Shown here in pieces: positions 48,291 to 62,570 of a DNA stretch of 64,000 nucleotides. Location: positions 972,001 through 1,036,000 of the forward strand of contig SEMN01000144.1 of assembly GCA_005408345.1 (NCBI GenBank), given 5' to 3'. The DNA is from Macquaria australasica. Lineage: Eukaryota; Chordata; Actinopteri; Centrarchiformes; Percichthyidae. Under the pieces are notes generated by a model, which was given only the letters and a program-made list of their open reading frames with translations, did no database searches and had not been told where the DNA came from. The position numbers and the translations under genes are program-made. Position 1 is the stretch's first letter. Every line of letters begins with the position of its first letter.

Positions 48291-51200
48291 AAGCATACCC
48301 TGCTAACTAGGTTACTTACTACAAAGGTCATTAGCTAACTACATTACAGTATTTTGTGGGGTTACAGGTTACGTTTGAAAAATCACATACATTGTGTAGT
48401 ATCCCCTCACAGTTCTTGATGCTATTATATCAGATTTTAAGCTAACGTTAGCAGCTTTGTCCTGCTCTTGACTGGATTTGGAGAGGTTTACACTTCAGCA
48501 ACCCCAGCCAAAGTTACTAACAAGATAGCGTTATGATTGGTTAGCCTAGTCCCCATCCTCAAGTGAAAATACCAACAATAAACATATATCTAACCTGCTG
48601 CTTTTCCAAGTATGTTTTTCCATAATTGCTAAGCTATTTACATGGATCAGCAGCTGGTGAGGATGCTGACTTTTTGGCTTTAGTACATCATGTATCATGT
48701 ATGTAGCCATCAGTTGCATATTTAAGACCCTTTTTTTGTGATTCTCATTTTAAAATGAGTCCATCAGACAGCATTTTCAACAAACGTACAGAGTTAACGT
48801 TAATTAGCTAGTTAGCAACAGTCCCTGGTTAGAAATGAGGAGCCTGCTTTTATCTTCCTCTGTGTAAAATTAATAAGATAATAGTTTCAACAATTAATAA
48901 GAATGTTGTTTGAGCACTAAAATCTGCATATGTCAAGCAATGCTAGAATAATACATTTTATTGCAAGCAAAAAGTCTTTTAATCTTCCTCCAGTGCATAA
49001 AAAGAGGAATAAATAGTCAGTATTCTGTTAGAGTTGTGCTCACATTCATTTACAGTTTCTTATGTAACCCCTATCGTCACTAATACCATTCAGTAATATT
49101 CCAACACTGGATTTTCCTGAGAGCTCTATAGAGCGGTTCACAGGACTGCCGCATCACCAGACACCCTCTACAGCACGTACCCAGCTGAAAGCAGCAGGGT
49201 GGAGGGCAGGGAGACGTGGACCCAGAACTGTACTGGCGGTCACTGCCAGACCACCTTCCTGCCACGCCGTGCCATCACTCATGCACACACATCTGAGGCC
49301 AGACAACAAAAGTGAAACAAGAAAGAGGGGTTTTGTGCTATGTTACATTGTGCTAGAAGTAAGTAGTAAGTACAAAAAAACATTGGGGGTATTGTGGATG
49401 CTTTGTTAGGAGGTAGTTATTTATTTGATTTTTTTTATTTTTTTATGTTTGAGACCTGCATCCCCTTTTATCTGAAGCCGGGTGAGTGTCACATGCATAA
49501 AATTCAAATTGTCAAGCCAAACTAGCACAAATAGCATGCTGCAAAAATCTTAGGTGACCAGAAAGAAAGATGAAAGATGGATGCATTATTTGGCGTTTGG
49601 AGTTTATTATGTACCTTGTAGATGAGAAATGATACCAATATATAAGGCCAGGTGAGTGTCACATGCACAATCGTTGATGAACCAGAGAGTGAACAATAGT
49701 ATCTGTGACAATGATTATCCTCAGAAATGATTACAGTGTCTGATGGTTTTTGTTTTTGTTGTGCAAGCTCCTGTGAGGTGCACACCTGAGCGTGGTTCCA
49801 GTGTGTTCTGGCATGTTTTCACTGCAATGAGATCAGCTTTAATATTTTATGATGCCACTCCTGGAGGCCTTTTTTTTTTTTCTCATTCTTCACTTTGGTC
49901 TCCTCTCCTCTCCTTTTACCTCTCCATCACCTTTCCCTTGCTCCCATCGCGTATTTATTCAGCATCAAAGGGCACCCGTGGCTCCGGCTGGATGGCCACT
50001 AGCTTCTCATTTCCTCTCATGCTCTCCAGCCATTCAGCGGTGGCGTGCTCCGTCAGGGCTGAGCGGACCCCAGGGAGTCCACCAGAAGCCTCCGCTAGGC
50101 GCTCACCGCCTCTTCCTGCTCATTTAAGAGAGCCCTCAGAATGGAGCACCATTGTCCTGGCTGTTATCTGATGGCCCCACTCAACAGGCAGACAAAGCCA
50201 AGAGGCTGCCCCCCACCCCCCGCCACCACCACCACACTGGCTGTGTTGAAGCTCTCCTGATTTTTTTCTTTTCTTTTTTGTTAAACATGTCAATAGCTCA
50301 AGAATGGAGCTCTGCAAACACTGATAGATGCATAAAAGCGCTGCACATTTTCTGGGCATTTAAAAGGAATTCATAGCCTACTAGACCATACAGACATGTT
50401 CAGAATTAGTGATGTGGAGGAACCTGATCTATGCAAGCCAAGGTATTATTAAATGCATTATACTGACAAGGCCTGTAGACTGATCAACTGTGTGACTGAT
50501 GGAGCAGCAATACAATAGTAACATATCAGTGAGAGTGTGATGTAGCAGATGTAACACACACTATACACACATGCATCATGAGAGACAAACAACCAGACAT
50601 ACAACATGCAAACAACAAGGCAAACAAACAAAAAACACAGACCACATCAAATGAAGAAAGAGCTAAAACAGCTGGATGTCAAATACATAAAACCTTTAAG
50701 TGTAAAGATACTGTGCCTATATACTTAACTGCTAGGCAAACAATGGAGACTTTGTATGTTTTTGTGAGAAAATTAAGGTAGAAGTCCCTCTGCAGGGGGT
50801 TGGCAGGACAGTTAAGCTTGCACTTACTGGCCAGATTCAAGTTCCCAAAACAGGCCACAAAACCTTGCTTGACTTTGTTGTGTCTTTAGAAATAAACTTT
50901 ACATTTGCTTGAAAGCATACCTTTTTGTCAAGCACGGTATCCAGCTACATATCATTTACACAAAATCAGTTTTAGTCCCCACAGTAACTACTGGTTTGAG
51001 GTTGCGTATTTAGACACAAGTACATCAGCTACTGGTCTTAATGTGGTTTATCTCCAGAGGCTAATTATGACTGAACCATCATCAAACTTCTTGTTCTCAC
51101 ATTTACTTTGACAGATGTTTTGCGTAAATAATATATGAGAGAAGACACAGAACACATCGCCTGGGTGAACCAGTAGATGAGTGAAGCTTAAAGGACACTG

Positions 51201-52429
51201 TCCCCCCTTCTGCCAAATCTACCAAAAAACCTTAAATCCATTCAGTCAAAGTCACTATTAAAATGTGCAGTTTCTTTCCAAGCAAACATGTTTGAATATA
51301 AACACAAGCTTTGTATGAGTCAACAGATTGTTAGAGTAATTTAGCTCAGCAAGGTCAGGTTGTCATCCTCTACAAACCCTGCAAGCAAACTGCAGGGAGT
51401 CAAATGTGAACACTGGGAACGCTAGAGCTGCCTGTTTTACGATTTTCTCCAGCACCTGCATAACTCAAAACTGTATTGCCAAAGGCCTTACAGTAGTTGA
51501 AATCTTCTGGATTGCATTTAAAATTGGAGCAATAATGTTTTGTGGGAGCTTTATTACTCAAGAGATTTCCTTAAAAATACACAGGAAATACTGCTGAGCA
51601 GTTCTGTAAAGTACTCAAATTGCATCAAGACCTCGGTTCTTTCTGCAGTTAAGTCAGTTTTATTTATCAATAAATCACAAATTCAACTGAAATGGGTTCA
51701 CAGACTATACAGCACACAACACCACAGAAGAGGAAAAACTACAAGAAAAAAAAACAAAGAAGAAAGGAAAAAAAAGAGACCTCAGGAAGAGCAACAGCAG
51801 TCAGTGTGCCTGTCTGGTTATGGAACTTACATATTTATTTTGTCAACCAAATGGATATTAGAGTTCAGTTCCACATGACTCTTTTTATATATAAACAGTA
51901 TCATAATATAATCCTTATATTCAGTTAAAGCTTTCTTGATTTTCTCAGAAGGTAAACCATGAGATTTTTTTTTGTTTGTTTGTGTTTTATCGTCACGAAA
52001 TTGAATGCAGCATTTGAAGGACATATGTATCAAACTGTTTAATCTTTTACAGTCCCGTGGTTTGTTCTTTGGGGGAAAATCTATAGAATCTTTTCATAAA
52101 AGAAACACATTTGCAGACTTTTATACAAAATTATTATTTAGTCTAAATAAAGATCAGGTTACACATGCAACTGGTCTATTTATTGACCAGTACATGCAAC
52201 TAAATGTTGCAACAATGTACAAGACAAAAAAATAGAGAAACACGAGAAATGCTCATGTATGGTGACAGCATGGAGTAGATACAATATGGCAGCAGTGTCC
52301 TCTTGTGGAGAGATATGGTAAAGCAAATGCACCAAAGTTTTTTCCTCTTTTACCAGAACCACCTCTGTCTCATTTGGCAAGTTTTTTCTTTTTTTGCTGT
52401 GCCATTTTCTTTTTCTGTTTGAGACTTTG

Positions 52430-52430
<1 letters not shown>

Positions 52431-52464
<34 letters not shown>
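52431..52464. repeat. (CA)n microsatellite
   Basis: About 17 uninterrupted CA units. A frame crossing it reads as a poly His-Thr string, which is an artefact. Confidence 0.95.
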
Positions 52465-52467
<3 letters not shown>

Positions 52468-55400
52468 GTAAGGGGGTTTCCTATAGAGTCACCATTGTGT
52501 GTGCTGTATCAAAGGGAGATTTGTTAAAGGAGCTCTGGTGTGCTCTGATATCACCCACATCAGTCAGGACTGCCCGTGCAGATGCCTGCATGGGGGGGAT
52601 TGGGGGTGGGGGTGGGGACTGGACTCACTACCTGCTCCGATTTCATAGACTTCTGACCTGACAGGAAAGACTGTAGCAGCAGAGAGGAAGGTATCAAAAC
52701 TAGCAGTAGTCACGTTTGCAATGACTTTAAGCAAACAATCGATCAGTCCCCTCCTTCATTAAATTCTATATGTGAAATTGTAAGTATTTGCCCTCTGTAG
52801 AGATGTGACCCTGTATTGCCGTGTTAAAGAAAGTCTTCGGTATCTTTCAGTTACTTATGTTGCCTCCTCAACAGCCCTCTCTAGTGGGGTGGCAATGAAA
52901 ATGTTATCGATTAAATTCAACCCAATTTAGCTGCCTTTCCAAATGAGTTATACAGTGCTTTATTTTACAGCAGAGAGGTGACATTGTGCAAAAACAATGT
53001 GCCACAACGTCACATATTGAGTATAAATTAGTACTGTAAAATTAACAGTAACAGTGTAGGAAACTCGTGCAAAACCACAAAATGTTGGTCTTTGTCAGCA
53101 GGGATTTGGAGCTGCATGAACATACAGGTATAAATGTAGGTATAAAGTGACTATTGTATAGACATTTTGCCTTACAATATTAACAGAGTTCAGAATCTAA
53201 CAATCAAATATTGGGTGCATTTAATAATACAAGTGCTGCTGTATTAACAGTGTGACTGGCACTTTGATTAAAGTGATCATCAACCGGAGGGCAAAACAAT
53301 GATGCACAAGTTATTTAAATGCATTCATAGCACTTAGTTGCAATTCATGTGTTTATATTAAATTGTATATATCTTAATAAAATACTAGTATTTTATTTTG
53401 TTCATTCAGTCTTAATGAGACATTCTTTTTCAGAGGAATGCCAGTTGCAGGAGAACTTAAATACTTAAAAATAAAGCAGTAAAATTAATTGAGAGAGAGG
53501 AGGGAGTCCAGATTTTTTTAAAGCATGCTTTGGAGTATAGTCCAAGCAACACATGAGCAAATGCCTGTTTTACCCGCGCAATGAAACAGCCCAGAACCAA
53601 GACATTAAAGTCATAATGTACAAGTAAATACACCAGATGAGAAAACGAAAGCTCATAAAACAACTGAGGTACACTCTAACTCAAACTGATTCATCCATCT
53701 AGATCTCCCCTACTTTTTCTCTCTTCTTTTTTGAAGATCAAGCAATGGCAAAAAGTTGAATAATTCCGCCTCTTTGATCTGCACACACAAGTGAGAGTTC
53801 ATTTCCATTTTTGATTTTTTTTTTTCTTCCTTTCTGTAAGAGTGCCAGCATCAAGATTTACCTTGGTGTGCAAATGTGCTGGAATAGGTTAAAAGGAAAT
53901 CTCGCTGCTCTCTCAAAGCACAAGTGCAGATGTTGTGAAGTTAATTAAAAATTTAGCAATTCGTTTCTCCCGTCCCAATTTAGGCTGCATCAAATAGAAG
54001 AAAACAGACGGAAAAATGACTTATGAGAGAAGCCCGTGCAGTCTGTCTTCTTACATGTATGGTAACGTCAACAAGGAGGAACACTTCTGTAATGTTGAAT
54101 TCAGGATGATACACTAATCCTTTACACCTTTTGCAATTCTTCACACAGGGTATATCATTAATAAATATATTCAATCCAGTAAATATCTATCTATTTTAAA
54201 TACAGAAAGCAATTCATCAAATGTAAAATTACGTTTATAATCCATCATGCCCACTTATTGTATTTTGTATTTCTCCTAATCTATAAGTATGGCCTATGAT
54301 GTTAGTGAAAGATCCGAGATTAGCCCAGTCAGTTATCATCTCTTTTCCCAAAGACACTTCACAAAGCCTGCCTCATTTAGAAGACAACAGCGATAAACAC
54401 ATTTTAAAGCCTCCCCCCCATCCACCAATCTTCCCAACAAGTAACCCGGCTTTATCCATGTTTAATAAAATTGCATCAGTATGTTGACATAGGCCCCGTA
54501 TCTTCTACCAACTCTTCGATCTCCTCCCAAATAATTGTGCCATCCGCAGAAAGGATGTCAAGTCTCAAGGTGCTGCCCACCCCTCTCCACTCCCCCTGTG
54601 TGGATGATGCTCCAGGAGGGAGCAGAGGGGAGGGGGGGTAGTTTCTGCGCAGGTGTTGCAGCTGCATTCGTACATAATTCCTTTCTGTGCGAGCAGTGCT
54701 CAGTGTTAGCCTCTCTGTGCTGCTTCCCCCCAGTGGGACCCCTCCTCCACTGAGTGATATTACAAGCGGCAGCCGTGCGCCTCTGATCTACATGCGCTGG
54801 GCTCCCTCCTGGTCCTGGGTGAATAGCGCTTGACTTGTTCAATTTGTTTAGAAGCCACGTTCGGCGCTTTGAAGCCACACATTTTAGCATAAATCATAAC
54901 CTGTCTCCTTGCTCACAACTGCTTTGAAATGCAACATCTGCTTTTGAATCCCCTGCTTTACAATTAGTTAAGCAACATCAATAGATTGACTCGCTATAAT
55001 TTTTCTTGATAATGAACTGCTTTGTACACGTGCAAGGGCATTAGTGGTGGGCCCATTTGATTTTTCAAGGCCAAGGTCCTGAGACGGATCGATCTTCATC
55101 AGCCTCACTTCACCTGGGCGGTGTGAACTTCCTGAAGTCCTCAGCATGTTCTGACTACAATCAAACACACGTGTTAAATTGGGTTACCCTCCATGGTAAC
55201 CTACTTAGGAAGTGTCATGGTTGTGGGGCATGTTACCGGGCCATGTTGTTTACTCTTTCATCACACTCTTCAGGTTCCCTGTTTGTTGGTTTGTTTTGCA
55301 AAGCACAGCCTTCTGTTCAGCTGTGGGAAAAGTGCGGAATCAAAGTCCCGGAGAGCAGCCTGACGTTGACACTGATAAGCTTGGCCTGTCACTATCCATT

Positions 55401-56884
55401 TGTCTGAATGACATTGACGCTCAGGTTGGATCTCTGGAGGAAGTAGTACACACAGAGCCCAGGTGCATATGCTGCTGCTGCTGCGTGCCGCACAAAGAAA
55501 AGTCTTCTCTATACAAGTTTGCTTAATGAAGTTTGTCTAGTTGAAATCTAAAGTTAATTTATCGAATAAAAGGAAATACACACAATATTGGCAGGAGTTG
55601 TAGTTGTTCAATATACTGTACCAAAGTTCAAACTCTCAAAAACGAATCCATCAGTTAGAAACCTCTCATCAGGTGCATTAAGAATTCTTTTTGCAGGTTG
55701 AAAGGGAAAATAACAATCCCAAAGATTTTATTTTCAAAGGCAAGCATTTGATCAGTAGTCATCAATTAAACTTACTGAGGTGCAAATTACACCACAAGGA
55801 TTAGATGAAAGAGCCTCTGTGTCATTTTCTCCCCTCCTCCTCAAAGCTTGGCTTGGTTCGCAGTACACAAACAGCAGGCTGATCCCTGGCATGGTGGTGA
55901 CAGGGTGACACTTCCCCTCACATTACGCAGGTTGAGCTGACTGAGGGGCTTAACAGATAGTGGCATCACAGGCGTACGTTTACAAATAAATCTACTGCTC
56001 TGGCTGTGCGGCACTCCTCTGCACATGTAGCCCTTGTATCTCTGCTCCTGCTTTGCATTTCTGATTTCAGCTGGAGCCTTGCCATGAGATCCGGTTACCA
56101 TACCGACGTGAGTCCCTCTTCCCAGATGGCATGTTGGGACTTCCTGGGTAATATTTATGAAATGGGATCCATGACATTTTAGGTCTCCTTTCTTAATGCT
56201 ACTATAGGCCTTCTGCACACACAACAATAATATTCTTCACAGTTATTGTCTCCTGTGATGTTAAACAGGGTTAAACATGGTCCAGATACAGAACATTTGT
56301 GAGAATCCAGTCTTTTGATAACTTGTGTGATTTTGTTTCATATCCCCTTCTGGAGTCAGTCCCATCTGAGTACAGTAGTTTAGATCAGACGCCAATATCA
56401 CTGTGACAAGTGCTCACATCTCCCACAGCCACTGAACAAAGCTATAAGATCAATTGGCAGGGGTCCCTGCATGCTGCAATACCCACATTATACTGATGCC
56501 TGTAAATGGTATTGTCAAGTGTTACAGCTAATTATTTACCTTTGTTCATCTTTGTCTAAATGTGTTTGGAGACGCTTTGTGATTGATAATCCCATTGTTT
56601 CATTTTTTCTTTTGTCTCCATGCGTTTGCTTTTTTATTATTAATTTTATGTAGCATTGTACAGACAGGCAATCGTAGGGAATTCATCTTTTTAGGGAATT
56701 TACACAGCAAACCCTATGAATAAACAATTCATTTTTTCCTGGTAAATTAGTTATCATTAATTTTAAATGTTGTGTTGGGGATATGAATTAACATACGTAT
56801 CATGCTCAGAAAGGGTGCGACAGTGGATACTTTAAGCGCCAACAGGAAATTCACTGTCACACTGTCAGTGTCTTTTATTAAACA

Positions 56885-57110
56885 GCAATCAGAATCAATT
56901 TTATTGGCCAATTGTGTTGAAAAATATGAGGAATTTGACTCTGCCTGTCAGTAGTTCTCAAGATACAAATATAGACATAAAACTAAACAAAGACAACAAA
57001 GGTTGTGGTCTGGTTTGTAGTGTGCAATACAATCATATATATGTGCAGTTAATTATAGAGACATATACTAATAATAGTAATAATATCCACCTGCCATCAT
57101 TTCTACAGCT
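56885..57110. mobile_element. Dispersed fish repeat (TTTTATTGGCCAA type)
   Basis: AGAATCAATTTTATTGGCCA then AGGAATTTGACTCTG is the recognisable head of a repeat found in very many copies in teleosts. The remainder is AT-rich and diverged, with no coding sequence. Its class (DNA element or retroposon) is not determined here. Confidence 0.5.
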
Positions 57111-57164
57111 TAATTATTAACATGTATATCTCGTTTGTTTAATTCAATGAAGTCTTGTTGCCGC

Positions 57165-57421
57165 TGTGAGGTTCCCAGGCAACCAGTGGAAACTTCAGGA
57201 AGTTGACGTTTTAACACTTTGGTTGTTAATTTGTGAGCTTTAGAGAGAGTCAGGCTAGCTGTTTCCCTCTGCTTCCATTCTCCATGCTAAGCTAACAGGC
57301 TGCTGCCTCCAGCTTCAAATTGAACAGACAGCTATGACAGTGGTATCAATCTTCTCATCTAACGCTCTACAAGAAAGCGAATAATGAATGATATTTCCCA
57401 AAATGTTTAACTATTCCTTTA
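57165..57421. mobile_element. Percomorph dispersed repeat (SINE/MITE-like)
   Basis: Blocks in order: CCCAGGCAACCAGTGGAAAC, CAGGAAGTTGACG, GTCAGGCTAGCTGTTTCCC, CATGCTAAGCTAACAGGCTG, ATCTTCTCATCTAACGCTC, CAAGAAAGCGAATAA and ATTTCCCAAAATGTTTAACTATTCCTTTA. This order is that of a very abundant short repeat of percomorph fish. It supports the taxonomic placement of the window. Confidence 0.7.
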
Positions 57422-58160
57422 GCTGACTGTAAATGACTCTATTTATTTCTCTGGTACAGTGTGCTGTAAACCATACTTGGGGCTTTACTAGTAGCAGTGT
57501 CACTTATTATCTCTTGATTGACTACACGTCTTTTCATGCAACTTTGCCACAAGTCTCTTTTTCAGATCAAACGCCATATTTTATAGGCCGAAACCTTCAA
57601 AGCATGTCATATCCTGTCGAGATGATGAAATGATTATGAAGCACCATGAAAGTGACATTTGGCAGATGGACTGTATTCATCTTTATCACTGCAGAGTTCC
57701 TGTACTACTTTCCTTTGATAAAACATGAAACACATCCTCTGCTCAGATTTTCAGTCTGTGACAAGTGTTTTAGCTTCAATACTGATATATAAGTAAGGTT
57801 GTTGTGAACCTCGAGTTAAACAAAAAGTTTGTCAGTCAGTTTTGTGGTTTAATTTTCATGTTGAGACACAAAGTTGCCAGGCGGCAAAACATTTTTGACC
57901 AAAATCTGTTGCATGATAAAACGTATTGACTTAACTTGGGCTGCCATATTCAAGATTACATAGTGTAAAGGGCATCTCAGCTCATTTTATATAACTTTGC
58001 CGTAAAGGTGAAGAAGGCAGCGATTTCTTCAATCCATTTATTTTATATGTACTTCCTGAACCCCCTCCATCTTCCATGGATCTCTCTCTCTCCCCCTTTC
58101 GTCTTTCGTCTCTGGGAGTATGGGTGCATGTCAAGTGATTGTTGAATTGAAATATTGATG

Positions 58161-58237
58161 TGGAGTATCAAAGCGTGGCGTAGCACTCCTGTGTTTCCAG
58201 AACTAACCACGAAGCGCTTTGATCAGATACTCCTGTG
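58161..58237. promoter_or_regulatory. Inverted pair of TCF/LEF-type sites
   Basis: ATCAAAG at 58167-58173 and CTTTGAT at 58217-58223 are two copies of the TCF/LEF core in opposite orientation. They are embedded in an imperfect palindrome that also shares GGAGTAT/ATACTCC and CGTGG/CCACG. It is 4.7 kb upstream of the sp5-like start codon. Sp5 genes are direct Wnt/beta-catenin targets in vertebrates; a role here is inferred. Confidence 0.3.
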
Positions 58238-59255
58238 ATCTGACTTCTGAAGTTGTTAAGAGTGCTGGAAAACAAAATGCAAACAAACTTCAAGTGCTCT
58301 TGGTATTGATAAAAGTTTTCTTTGACAAGTGGAGATGCGTGCTGTCTGCCTGTGTCTGCCCAAGACTGGAGATTTTGGGGTTTTTGTACATGCTAATGGA
58401 CAAGAGATGAGGGAATTATAGTTTTCTACTTCTCACACACCTAGCAATGTAAACTGTGGTACAGGGGTGGGAATCACCAGAGAACCCTGCTGTGATATCA
58501 AGGTACTCGAGTACAAATGCAAAAATACTGCAATTCTGTGATTTAGGCTTTAATTTTTGTTAGATTCTAATTACGCGTAACAGGATTTACCATTTTATTG
58601 AATTTGCAAACTAAAAAGCTAAATTAAAACGTCTGTGAGTGATAAATCCGTAAATGAAATCCCCTTAAGCAATTAAAAAGCTACTATGCTTATAAGCAAA
58701 ACTGAAGTAATTAATTATTAATTGATCTTTAAGGGGGTTTGGAGATTGAAGTGCTCTTCCAAGAAAAATATACGTATTAAATGACTGAATGATTTAGTTG
58801 AGGTATTCCTCCAGAAATCATTCATCATTGCGTTACCCCTTTGTGATTAGAAACACATGAAAGAAACAGTTGTTTTCATCAGTATTTCCATCATCTTTAA
58901 GATATAAATTCACATTTTGCTGAATAATATGATATGTAGAAAGATATAAGGGGCAGAGGTAATTTTGAGGTTATATGAGAGAAGGGTTTTGACGAAGTTC
59001 AAATTTCTGAATGGGCACACAGGAAACAAGGTGGGTGCAAGTGGGCTTTTCAGTTTTCCGTCTCCACAATGCCCACAGATGAGGTGGCACAACTGACGAA
59101 ATAACATGTCGTGACTGAAGTGAAAGGTTTCAACGTCGCGTCACGATCGATGCAAATTCTCCAGTGCGCTACTGAGCAAGGCTACAGAGGTAGACCTTAT
59201 CAATGTGCCTGATTCTAAACACCAATCTCTGTTCAATATCTCTCTCTCTGCACCC

Positions 59256-59276
59256 CCCCCCCCCACCCCCCCGCTC
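59256..59276. repeat. Poly-C tract
   Basis: A run of C interrupted once by A, between a CT-rich and an AC-rich stretch. A simple repeat. Confidence 0.85.
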
Positions 59277-62200
59277 AAACACTCACACACAGACACACAC
59301 ATTTCTAACTCAATAGGAAACAGGAAAGAGACTCCTGAATGAGGTATCAAATTGTTGCACTGTAAAGTCCAGCTGTTGGTGTTTCCCCTCGTCCCAATGA
59401 AACCGAGTGTCATGGTAATTACGCCCCATCTTGTCCTGCCTTGGGTTGCTGAATGGTTAAAGAGTGAAGCACTGCAGTTAGCAGCAGGCTTTTACATGCT
59501 GTCTGTCTCATCCATTAGACCACATTTGTCACATGAGGGCCATTGAGTCAGAACAGTGCTGTAAAATTGGCTTTTTGACATGGCCACCAGCACAAAGGCT
59601 GCTCTCCTCCGTGGCTGCCCTTTTCGAGTGCAGATGGTCAAGACAGCTGGGACAATTTAGTGATCTGAGGCTTTTAAACTGCCCCCCAGGCATGATAAAA
59701 ACAGCTTGAGTAGCCACTTGCATATTCTACGTTGTGAGCTTAAGAGTAAGATTATGTCTGCAACATAAACAACACCATTTGTTCTCTATGGTGGATAAAG
59801 GGACTAAAAACTCTTCCAGGATCGGGAGCTTTCAGAACATTAAACTATCACTGCTCAGTTTAAATGTCTGTTATATTTTCTTAGATGTATTTTTCGTCTT
59901 TTTCTGTTTAGAAATAGGTGCATGAGAGCGTCTGTGTCGCCTTGTTGGGATTTAGTCTGTGTCAGTTTTTGAAGTTGAATTTGCCGGTAGCCACCCAGTC
60001 AGAGCAGCCTGCAATGTATGACGGAGGGGGCCTGATTACCAGCAATCTCACCAGCTGTTTAATGAACACAGGGACCTCTTTCTCTGGAAATGAGTTTTCC
60101 CTTGAAAACTGTGGAAGCCGTATCCAGGTCTATTTAAATGAGGTAACATGGGGAAGGTAAGCACCACCACATGAGCATTGTTTTCACAGTTCAAAGTGAG
60201 GAGAGAGTACTTTGCACTTCAAAGCCACTCATCTGGGAGGCAGTACAGTGGGGGTGGGGTGGCGTGGGGGAGAAGGGACAGGAAATAAGAATCAGGGTAA
60301 TTAACAACTTCTGCTCTGTAATAAACCAGAGACATAGTATACCTCTGCCTCCAAGATACACTCCTATTTTCATGTCCTCTGCGCTCTTTTCCTTTACTAC
60401 TGTTTTCTTTCATCCTAAATGTTCACTTTAATTTGTAATTAGACTATTTTCCTCAATGGTGTTGGAGTTGCATCATATTTATTCATATTTGTATGGGGGG
60501 ATTTGTATCATAAAATATCTATGCATTTTATTTATTTCTTATCTTAACTGCAGTATCGACCTGCAGATGTTTATCCTATAAATAAATAATTTTGTTAAAT
60601 TTGTATTTCAGGCCAGAGGCATTAGGAAACATTTGGATAATTACAATTCATTACAAAGCATCTTTCTTAGCCTTGTTGCTTTTGCTAAATCTAATAATTA
60701 CTCTGGTCTAACATCCTAAACACTCTATATACAGAAATTTTATTATCATTATCATTTTTTAATTCCAACACATATATTTTCAGGTTTGCTCAGTTTTGTC
60801 CCCACCTAAAAAAAACAAAAAAAACAACCACAATCTGTGTGATTTATTAGCAGGCTGCAGCTGAAGTCTACACGTCATTGTGAGTCTGGAGAAATCTTTT
60901 GTTCCAAGCAGAGGTGTCTCTCTGTCAAGGACATAACGTTAGCTGCACTCTGTCTGCTCTGCTTTCACACCAATAACTTCAAAAAGGCCTTAACCAAATG
61001 GTACAGTTTAGTGATTATCTTTGTTGCCTTTCTTTTTTTTTTAAAAAAGCTGTCAATTCTAACAATTGCATCCTAAGTGGAGTACAGGAAACTTTACATT
61101 TCTGATCAAATACATTGATAAAGTATATAAGTTTATAAGTTAACTTATGTCTAATTTTAGCTGGCTCCTCTTTGAGGTATGTTTATTTAAGGATCACAGT
61201 CTGTGAAACAGGGAGCAGCAGATAAGTGAAGAACTAGGAATTTACATGAGAAACAGGTTCCCAGCCTGGATTTAAACTCTTAACATTGTAATGCTGAACA
61301 GACTTACAGAATGAGATTAAGCCCCAATCTGCATTTAATGGAGCACATCTGAAGCGGCCTCTACTTGAACTCTGAAATGTGAGAATGTCACACAGGGTAG
61401 CCTATTTGACATGTCACCCACTGGTGAGAACTCTGAGGCTTTGATTGAGTTTCATCAATTAGCTTTGTGAGGGAAAATACTGTGACTGTCTTCATAGTGT
61501 GCGAGCCTGCCTGCTGCAGCGTTAAGAAACAAAAAGTTTGTTATGTGTCACCTGGAGAAAACTAATAATCAAACACTGAATTAAATTACCTCCATTGATT
61601 GAATCATCTCTGTACATAAAAAAAGTTTTCATGCTCACCATCTACTAGGTGAAGAATTTTCAAGAGTGCACTGTTTACATCACTTAAGCAGGATTCTGCA
61701 CATTAACTCCAGCTTCACACTGAAAAATGCTGAATTTAAGTAAATCTAAAGTGCATACATGTGTGTACGTTTTGTTACCATAAATTTTACAAACAAAACC
61801 TAAACTAAATTTACTCACCTTTTTGGCTGTCTCTGTAATGCAAGATGTACGGCAACAAGAAATATTGTACTTTTATGCTTCCATGTATGTATAAATCAAT
61901 TATTCTTTATATTTATGGTTTTCTATTTTGATATTTGTTGTATTTGTTGACTGGAGATAGTTTTCCCACCTTTTCATTTAACACTGCATCACTGATTGTT
62001 GCCAAAAATAAAAATCCATGTATTTACTATCTTTACTTGAATTCCCACAGTGGAGTTGAAGCAGTATGCAAATACTCCCAGAGTGAAAAATATTTTGACT
62101 AAGCTGGCTATATTAATGTTAGATCTTTTTTTTTACAGACTAAGCATTTTGTTCTTGTGCAAAATGCAGCCCTAAATGTAGATATTGAAAGTTGCTGAAA

Positions 62201-62570
62201 CACTAAATGTAACTTCAAAATGTTTTTTTTTTTTAAATCATGTAATTGTGTGGGTTTATTCGAAATTTAAAGAAGTGAAACATAACACAAGATGTCCAGA
62301 GAAGTTCAAATAGATGCTCTAAAAAAAAAAGTAGATATTACAGGAGACTTCTTATCTTATCATGCCTCAAATTTTTTTTTTTTTTTTTTTCAGAACAATT
62401 GGAGGAGGAGTCAGTTCTTGGGGTCAGCATTTGGTTGAAATTGAGAGAAATTATGAGTAGCCCACCCCTTCACCTAACAATCTCCCCCTCCTTCCTCCCT
62501 CACATCTCCTCTCTATTGACTGGCTCTCCTGCATCATACTGGAGACCCCGTTGAGAGGATCTTTTCTCTC

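Larger units (their letters stand above)
42420..62560. other. 20-kb gene-free region upstream of the sp5-like gene
   Basis: No chain of coding exons is seen on either strand; reading frames are at most about 142 codons and lack known domains. It contains microsatellites, homopolymer runs (C-runs near 44827 and 59256) and several dispersed repeats listed separately. CTTTGAT, the core TCF/LEF binding motif, occurs about 11 times by eye, including an inverted pair at 58167-58223. Large non-coding flanks are typical of developmental transcription factor genes such as the Sp5 family, so enhancers are plausible here. Confidence 0.5.

Noticed and set aside
49743..50171. 142-codon open frame as a gene
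   Set aside because: Low-complexity Ser/Pro-rich translation, no domain, and an overlapping alternative frame; no splice partners.
52180..52661. Frames across the CA repeat as coding
   Set aside because: Open only because the CA microsatellite lacks stops.
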